A stretch of DNA of 64,000 nt from Euryodendron excelsum (lineage: Eukaryota > Streptophyta > Magnoliopsida > Ericales > Pentaphylacaceae): positions 29,623,501 to 29,687,500 of the forward strand of contig CM065394.1 in assembly GCA_033060915.1 (NCBI GenBank). Reading direction: 5' to 3'. This document shows positions 57,595 to 64,000 of this stretch, piece by piece. Within the stretch, counting starts at the first letter, position 1. Each line of letters begins with the position of its first letter. The notes below the pieces were generated by a model, which was not told where the DNA came from, did no database searches, and saw nothing but the letters and a program-made list of their open reading frames with translations. The position numbers and the translations under genes were made by a program.

Positions 57595-58531
57595 CCACTA
57601 AAACTGCTTTAAGATTGTCTTGAGTGAGGTCAATCTCGGACATGCCTTCCTTCTGAAGTTGGAGGATAATTTCAATAAAGCACTTCCTATCAGATTGATT
57701 GTCATTGCCTTTTGAATTCCGATGTTCTTCAATCACCTTGTCAAGGAAAAAATCTAATCCTTCTGAAGTCTCCTTTAATCTTTTAACAAAACCAGTTAGC
57801 ACATCCATCCACCCTAAAAAAGGGAAGAAATCACGGAAGCAGAAATCTCCCAGGAGCTCCATTAAAGTCCTTGCTAACTCTCCGAATCTTTTCTCATTAT
57901 CTTCTCCTTCATACTTTCTGCCAAGAACACATCTGGATACTATGTTCATCGAGATATCAGTCAACATGTCTCCAAGGTTGACAGAAGCTCCATCATGACT
58001 CGAACGACGTATCTTCCCAATCAATTCGGCAACTTCTTCTTCTCTGACAAATTGAAATGATTTCACCCTTTTGATGCTCAAAAGCTCTAAAACACAGATC
58101 TTCTTCAACTGTCTCCAATACTCACCATGCGGGGCAAATCCTATATCAGTGCAACCATACAGCAAAATATCACCAGCCCTGGTTTGGACTCTGTTTGCAA
58201 AAGTAAGGTCTTGGGTCTTCATGATTTCTTTGGCTATCTCTGAAGATGTGACCACGAGAGTAGGAGCACGACCCAAGTGTAGGAATACTATGGGGCCATA
58301 CTTTTTGGACAGGGCTTGGAGAGAACGGTGAGGGAGCGTGCCTAGCAAGTGAAGATGGTTGATTATAGGTAGCTTTGGTGGTGAAGGAGGTAAGTTGAGT
58401 TTGCTGCCACCTTTGATGAACTTGAGCAGAACCAGGAGGGAAAGGAGGAGGAGAGAGAAAATGATGGGATGGATCACTGTTGTTCCGTATAGCTCTTGCC
58501 ACCATTGCTGCAATAATAGTACCACAGCCAT
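56903..58531 (-). CDS. Cytochrome P450, CYP71 clan (CYP71A-like), two exons, intact
   Basis: Exon 1 is 58531-57596 and exon 2 is 57514-56903, giving 515 residues, normal for the family. The ATG at 58531 is the start; a GTG two codons upstream is not a plant start. Residues 20-39 form the N-terminal ER membrane anchor, followed by the hinge PPSPPKLP (48-55). WRQLKK (139-144) is the C-helix, GGVDTT (317-322) the I-helix oxygen-activation motif, EILR (374-377) the K-helix ExxR, PERF (429-432) the meander, and FGAGRRGCPG (449-458) the haem loop with Cys456 as thiolate ligand. All are intact. The single phase-0 intron precedes the I-helix, as in A-type P450s. The enzyme would be an NADPH-P450-reductase-dependent monooxygenase of specialised metabolism; its substrate cannot be read from sequence. 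A same-strand fragment of a relative is at 40.85-40.99 kb. Confidence 0.95.
57515..57595 (-). other. P450 intron with (CT)n tract and duplicated 3' splice site
   Basis: The 81-bp phase-0 intron runs from GTCTCT to TTACAG. A (CT)n run at 57567-57593 starts just inside the donor. The acceptor region is tandemly duplicated: ATTATAG|GACATGTTT at 57539/57538 and ATTACAG|GACATGTTT at 57515/57514. Using the upstream site would add exactly 24 nt, eight in-frame codons (DMFHCQLQ). The family-standard junction LVDMFVGG supports the downstream site as the main one. Confidence 0.85.
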
Positions 58532-58576
58532 TCTCACTCTAGTTATACATGAATCCCATAGCCTACCATCTCATTA

Positions 58577-58583
58577 ATTTATA
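58577..58583 (-). promoter_or_regulatory. Probable TATA box of the P450 gene
   Basis: The minus strand reads CTATAAATTAA, 46 bp upstream of the ATG at 58531. A start of transcription ~30 bp downstream would leave a short 5' UTR of about 20 nt. Confidence 0.6.
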
Positions 58584-58589
58584 GACTAC

Positions 58590-59190
58590 CATCAGCTTAA
58601 TTTCGTCCCTGAATAAAGAAACAAAAGGGCACGATTATTTTCAACGAAGGTAAAAGTAAAACTGTAGTCAGTCATCCTACATTACATCTATATGATTTTG
58701 TAATAAATAAAAAAAAAATAATTTTTTTCTTTAAATTTGTAAAAAATTAAAATCACATCATAATCAGTCAATAATAATATTTTTATAATTAAAATTATGA
58801 TGATGAGTGTTGTGCTTCACAGTGAAATGTTCTTATTCTAAAAATTCTATAAATTTTCATGTTCTGAATATGTTTTTAATTATAGCATCCCACGATTCCA
58901 AAAAGAACAGTAGAAGAAGAACAAAGCTTGAAATCTGAGAAAAGGATTCGGCCCGCGCCTGGGCAGTGCAGACTGATGGGTAGCACATGGGCTGACACTG
59001 TTGATAATAGGCCCATGCTGATGGGTGGCTACCTCCTGAGAACAAAGAAAGTGGAAGGTTAAAATTGAAATCTTTTGCGCACATTGGGAGTATAAAATAA
59101 GTAAAAAATGATAGGGGTAGGTGAAACGTCAAATCAAATTTTGAAAAAGATGAAAAGAGAATTTTCTGATTTGGTTCGAATTTTTAATCT
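58590..59190. other. P450 upstream region and AT-rich spacer
   Basis: No further gene. A GC-richer stretch at 58950-59035 (GGCCCGCGCC; GATGGGTAGC/GATGGGTGGC) is of unknown origin. Confidence 0.4.
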
Positions 59191-59193
59191 AGT

Positions 59194-60410
59194 AAAGGTG
59201 TGTTTGAATGATCTTTTAAAAAGTCTTAATTTATAAGTTTAAGTTAATTTTAAAAAATTACTTATTTAAATAATTTTTTTAAACTTAAGTTAACTCTAAA
59301 AAATTATTTTTTTCAATAAGAGTAAAAATAATTTTAAAAAATTATAAATTTAAATCATAAATTACTAAAAAAACTACCATCCGAAGATTATGAAGTCCAC
59401 AATTTAGTTCATTTCTTTGCCTTCTCTTGAACAGTTTTCCATTTCTTTGCCTTTCTGCAGACAGCGGGCATTTAATACTGGTATTTTTATAAAGAGATTG
59501 TGACAGAACAATAAAGATTAGACAAATGAGAAAAGACGTTGCCAGTGATTCGTTTGAAATTTACTTGCATAAGAGGTAAGAGCAGTGGTTTTCAACATAG
59601 TCACAGCCAAATCGGATAACAAGCGGGTGGGTTATTGATTCACGGTTCACTAGTTTGATCGGTAGTTTAATTAGTATTATAAATTATATATATTTTATAT
59701 GTTTATATTTTTTTATTTTAAATATAATTTTATTAAAAATTAAAACACAATGAATTAAGTAGAGTATTGGAAGTGTTGCTTTATTTTACCTTTAATTCTT
59801 AAGTTCAATACTTAAGAGCTACAAATACATCAAATTTTTAAAAAAGGATAAAATGTCAAAGTTGGTGAATGATTTTTTTGGTTAAATTGGCTTGTTGGTT
59901 CATCGGTTTTCAAAAAAATTAGCCGGTTCATTCGATTTAATCCGGTTCACATGCATTTTTAGTAAATTAATCGAACCGTACCGTTCATGGTTCAATTCTC
60001 AGTTCAACCAGTTAAACTAGTCGATCCGGTTCTAAAAACTATAGTTTTGAAGAATATCCAAGTAACGGTGTTTTAAAAATTAGACTGAATTGGTCGGTTC
60101 AATCGAAAATATTAAGAATCAATAAAAAACGGTATGATTCATATTATAAGTCATAAACTACTAAAATAGCAACCATCCAAACACCTCCTAAGATCATGGA
60201 GCCCACAGTTTAGTTCATTTCTTGGCCTTCTTTTGAACGATTTTCCATTTCTTTGGCTTTCTCCTGACAGTGGGCATTATTTAGTGCTAGTATTTTTATA
60301 AAAAGATTGTGACAGAACAATAAAGGTTAAAGAAAAGAGAAAAGACGTTGCCAGTGATTCGATTGAAATCTACTGGCATGAGAGATGAGAGTAGTGGGAT
60401 TTTGAAGAAT
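59194..60410. repeat. MITE-like AT-rich repeats with a ~240-bp direct duplication
   Basis: 59350-59595 and 60150-60405 are direct copies at ~85% identity (shared AAAGACGTTGCCAGTGATTC, TGTGACAGAACAATAAAG). Upstream, GGTGTGTTTGAATGAT at 59196 pairs with the ACCATCC(A)AACACC end near 60165, resembling a hAT-like terminus. Between the copies is a segment rich in CCGGTTCA/GAACCG motifs (59595-60050), itself probably a separate insertion. Exact element limits are not clear. Confidence 0.6.
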
Positions 60411-60414
60411 ACCC

Positions 60415-60765
60415 AAGTAACAGTATTTTAAAAATCAAACCAGATCCACCGGTTTAACTTGAAAAATTGTAAATCAGTTTACAAACTGATCCGATTCATG
60501 TTTAAAATCATTTTTAACAAATATTTAGTAAAAACTAACCCAATGGTTAAATCATTGAACCGGACATAAAATTGATAAAAACCATCGGTTGTATTAAAAA
60601 ATTGTATAAAATATTAAAAAAATTAGATTTTTTTATTTATATATTTAAATATATTTATGATATTGTGGTTTAATACCGGTTAACTCAACGGTTAAACTAA
60701 TTATCCTTAATCGGATCATTTTTCTAACTCGCTCAACGATCCAGTTTACAAAACATTACCAAATA
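60415..60765. repeat. Second CCGGTT-rich MITE-like segment
   Basis: Imperfect inverted ends (AGTATTTTAAAAATCAAACC and the reverse complement of GATCCAGTTTACAAAACATT) enclose AT-rich DNA with several AACCGG/CCGGTT sites, related to 59595-60050. Duplications not established. Confidence 0.45.
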
Positions 60766-63700
60766 AGCGACCATGTTTGGAGATTTTGAAGCCAGATTCA
60801 GCAAGCTAAAAACTGAATTTGATGAAAGACAGAGAAGAGTAATGCAGGTTTCTCTGATTTTAAGACCTGGTGGCGAGATTTTGGATAAAAAAAGTAAGCA
60901 TTTTTAGAGAGAGAGATAGAAGGAGGGGAGGGACATCCATAGATTCTACAAACAAAAAGCAAGAGCCATTGCCGCTGTTTATTCAGTAGCTATAAACTCC
61001 GAATCAAGTAACTACAATTTATTTATTTATGGTTTATTAGAATGGATTATAAAGAAAGTCAAAGTCGAAAAAGAAATTTAGAGAGATAGGGATTCAAACT
61101 CTTAACCTCCTTAATAGAGACCAAAAACTTAGGCCAACAACACTAGCCCTAATTGGTTGAGTAACTATATTTTATTTTCCTTTTTATTTTGCTCCTTCTC
61201 TCCTTTGCAGAGTGCTACTCTAATTTCCACTTTGGTTCTTCCCTCAGAGATGTTATGCCGTGCAAACCTTTCCTTGTGGATTTTCTTTCAAAACAAATAT
61301 TCTCGGAAAAAAAAACCACTCGACTCAAGAAAAAAGAAACAGGGGAAAAAAAAATAATAAAAACAAAATAAAAAATGAATAATCAGATCGGTTGGTTATT
61401 CAGATCCATTATAGGTTATAACGAATCGGATCTTGATCAGATCAGATCCCTTGACAGCCTACTTACATGTGCTCTAATGGCACAAATTAGAAAAATTCAT
61501 AATTAAATAATTGAAGCAGTTTATCTTCTGACAACAAAGAGACAAATCTAAATAAACACCAGTCTCAAATTGTTAAGTAATTGTCATTTTCGTTTTCCAA
61601 GATTAATGCAGTTAAACGATACGAATTAGAAAATGAACAATAGGAAACAGCCGCACGTTAAATTAATTGTCTTTGGATCCCCTTTACGGTGTCTTTCCAC
61701 CATTAGGAAAATCAGAGCTCCAAATTTCGGTAGACAGAGACCACAAGAGAGTATGAGATCTAACAAGAAGTTCAAAACTTAAAAGATGTAAATAATCAAC
61801 GTTCCACCATTGATATCATACATTGCAATGTTTACACAATCATACCATAGTTGCTGAGAAACTCATTTGTGAGAGAAGCGTGTTTTTTTAAAAACACGCT
61901 TCTGGTACGGGTATGAAATTTGTTGAGAATTTTTAGAAAAATGTTCTGAAAACATGGGAAAAACTTTTCAGAAACTCTTGGGATACTTGACGAAAACTTT
62001 TGTGAAACTTAGGAAAAACGTTTCAATAACTTGAAATATTAATTTTTATACTTTTTTTTTCCCTTAAGTTCTGACTAAGTATTTGTGAAATTATTCAGGT
62101 AAGTTTTCACTAAAATTTTCAAATGTCTCCATTAAATTTCTTAAACGTCACCACTAAATTTCTGAAAGACCGCATTTAAAAATTAGCCAAAGCTTTTTAA
62201 TAAAATTTATATTAAGTTTTTTAATTATTTTTCGCTTCTTGCTTTTTTCTCTATTTTTTTAATTATATTTTCTCTTTCTATTTTGGTAAATCGTACTCAT
62301 AAACTTATTATTTTGTTAAACAGAATAGATTGCCCATCACTTGCTCCATGAAAACTTCCAACTTTCCGTAGTTCAGTTATTAATTAGCAAAGTGGTCATT
62401 AGTGAGAATATTTGAAAGATTTGAGCCGCATATGTGCTATTACTAATTCTATAAGAAAATTGATAGCATCATCGGGACCCTACCCCTAGATGAGGTGTAA
62501 TCAACCACGCTTGTCCAATAAGCATGGCTGATGCTAGAGTGCCTCATTCGGTAAAACCATTATTTGCTTCATCCACAAAACATAAAGTAAAGATACATGG
62601 GGCTTAGTATGTGACTTCAAATTTGGAGTGGTCTGCAGGGAAGGGGCTATTGGTAGGGACGGTCAAGGTATGATCTTCAATCTCACCAATAAAAGGTGAT
62701 TCATGTATTCCTTTCTTACAATTGTGATGTTCTACTTGCAGTTGCAGCAAAAACTTGAGGGTTTTTCTTCTTTTTTTTTATTTTTAATAAAAGAAACGTC
62801 TAATGTGATTTATTGTTCATTTTTTTATGGGTTATGTTGGGATGTCCAAATCTATGTTAGTTGGACTATTTTAAATTTGTAAAATACTCATGTTGAATAC
62901 TCGACACTAGTTGAACATGCATCTAATAACATTATATAACTAATTGAGTTTATTAAAAAATTAAGCATAGGACTTTTATTTTATATATGAAATATTATAT
63001 TTTAGCATGTAAATGCTATTTTATCTTAAAAAAACAAAAAATATTTAAAAAAATATGAAATATAGTCGTATTCCAGTATCTTTAGACATGAAAATTAGAT
63101 GAATTTGACACTTAGATACATACCTGCACCCAACACCTGTACCCGAATCCAGATAATATATTTCCAAATCGTGTTTTTGAGGCAAAAATTATTCCCATAC
63201 ACACGTGATCACCTTAATTACACGTTACCTCCATTGTATAAGCCCAAAGCAAAGCGAGCCTGTTATTTTCTCATTCTTGACCTAGTGTCTCTAATAGCTT
63301 AGCTTGTTCACCATGTGGGAATCCAATAAAGAATTGCCATGCTCTTTGGCTTAAACTAACCAATGCGTCCTTTATTTGCTCCTGCGAGCCTCTGGATAGA
63401 GATCAATGTATCAAGATGTTTTTCAATTATAAAAATGCACCGCTATATCATTTTAGTATAAAATTTTATATAAAAAACCAGAGGAAAAGCATTTTTCCTA
63501 AGAGAATGAGAACAAAAACGAGACAGACTAATCAAATAAAACGGGGAATTCATTTGGGTGGTTCACATACCTCGGAAGGAAGAAACCATAACCAGAGGAA
63601 GGAACAAGTTCACCCGCCCTTCATCACTATTGACTGGAAGATAGAATGGAACTAGTTGGAACCAAGATTTGTTCTTTCTTCCCGTGGACGTACGGAAACC

Positions 63701-64000
63701 TCAAATACAGAGCAGTTCTCATGTTTAGGAGGAAGGTGGAGTGTTAACAAGGACAGGACAAACTTGGGGGTGAACATGGGCTAATAGGCTCGTTAATAAA
63801 TTATGAGACCTGAAAAAAATTTAGGCCCAATTAGTTTAATGGGCGAACTTAGAAATTGTCTTTGAAGCCCAACTCAATCTAACCTAGTCTGAAATATATA
63901 TAAAATAATCATATATATATAAAAGTTGTATTTGCCCTTATATTTTGTCTCTCTCCTACGTAGCGCTCTAATTGTTCAGATACTTTTAAATTGCCACGTC
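60766..64000. other. AT-rich intergenic DNA, no gene recognised
   Basis: I read both strands and found no convincing coding sequence, RNA gene or complete transposon. The longest open frames (60-80 codons) are composition-driven. One perfect foldback is listed separately. Confidence 0.5.
61874..61903. repeat. Perfect 14-bp hairpin
   Basis: AGAAGCGTGTTTTT and AAAAACACGCTTCT are exact reverse complements separated by 2 bp. Too short for a plant miRNA precursor; it may be a collapsed foldback element. Confidence 0.8.

Noticed and set aside
58532..58537. Alternative P450 start two codons upstream
   Set aside because: That codon is GTG; the first ATG in frame is at 58531 and gives a normal-length protein.
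61157..61371. Small Lys/Phe-rich open frames
   Set aside because: Poly-A/T composition, no homology recognised, no promoter or splice context.
61874..61903. miRNA precursor
   Set aside because: A 14-bp stem with a 2-nt loop is far too short for Dicer-like processing.

Overview
This window is nuclear DNA from a plant, almost certainly a eudicot. One intact gene with plant structure is present, a two-exon CYP71-type cytochrome P450 on the minus strand at 56.9-58.5 kb. Nearly everything else is plant transposable element: LTR elements with TG/CA ends and 5-bp target duplications, a Ty1/copia remnant, hAT-, Tourist- and Mutator-type MITEs, and an endogenous caulimovirid (plant pararetrovirus).

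Layout. 1-2.56 kb is a retroelement-like repeat with a ~70-bp tandem array. 2.99-46.7 kb is dominated by one family of very long LTRs (4.5-5.4 kb where complete), which begin TGTAAGCACCCC and usually end GGGCGCGACA. I find seven copies (L1-L7) and no internal gag-pol region, so they are solo or truncated LTRs. They are nested. L1 (2989-25248) was split by L2 (3604-16184) and by L4 (17432-22321). L2 was split by the caulimovirid (about 5306-12770). L5 (31905-40046, 5' end missing) was split by an unrelated 1.46-kb LTR (33545-35008) and by L6 (35471-39980). L7 (41316-46701) stands alone with perfect ATTAT duplications. L3 (26196-30127) lacks its 5' end. Between L3 and L5 is a four-exon plant-mobile-domain (PMD) pseudogene. 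Just left of L7 is a short P450 exon fragment related to the intact gene ~17 kb away.

The caulimovirid is one genome unit long. Two copies of the tRNA-Met primer-binding site lie exactly 7,410 bp apart, with a short terminal redundancy. On the minus strand its order is movement protein / capsid region / zinc knuckle, then protease / reverse transcriptase / RNase H, then a 447-codon ORF of unknown function, then a TATA promoter and leader. This order resembles genus Florendovirus. The polyprotein frame is broken by a stop near its start, a frame change between capsid and protease, and a frame change near the RNase H end. The insertion lies inside the palindrome cluster just upstream of the host LTR's TATA box, and L7 supplies the matching empty site.

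46.7-64 kb has lower repeat density: a decayed copia pol fragment, a 1.3-kb tandem duplication carrying two MITEs of different classes, a second Mutator-type MITE, the P450 gene, and AT-rich intergenic sequence with short MITE-like repeats. I found no tRNA, rRNA or CRISPR features.
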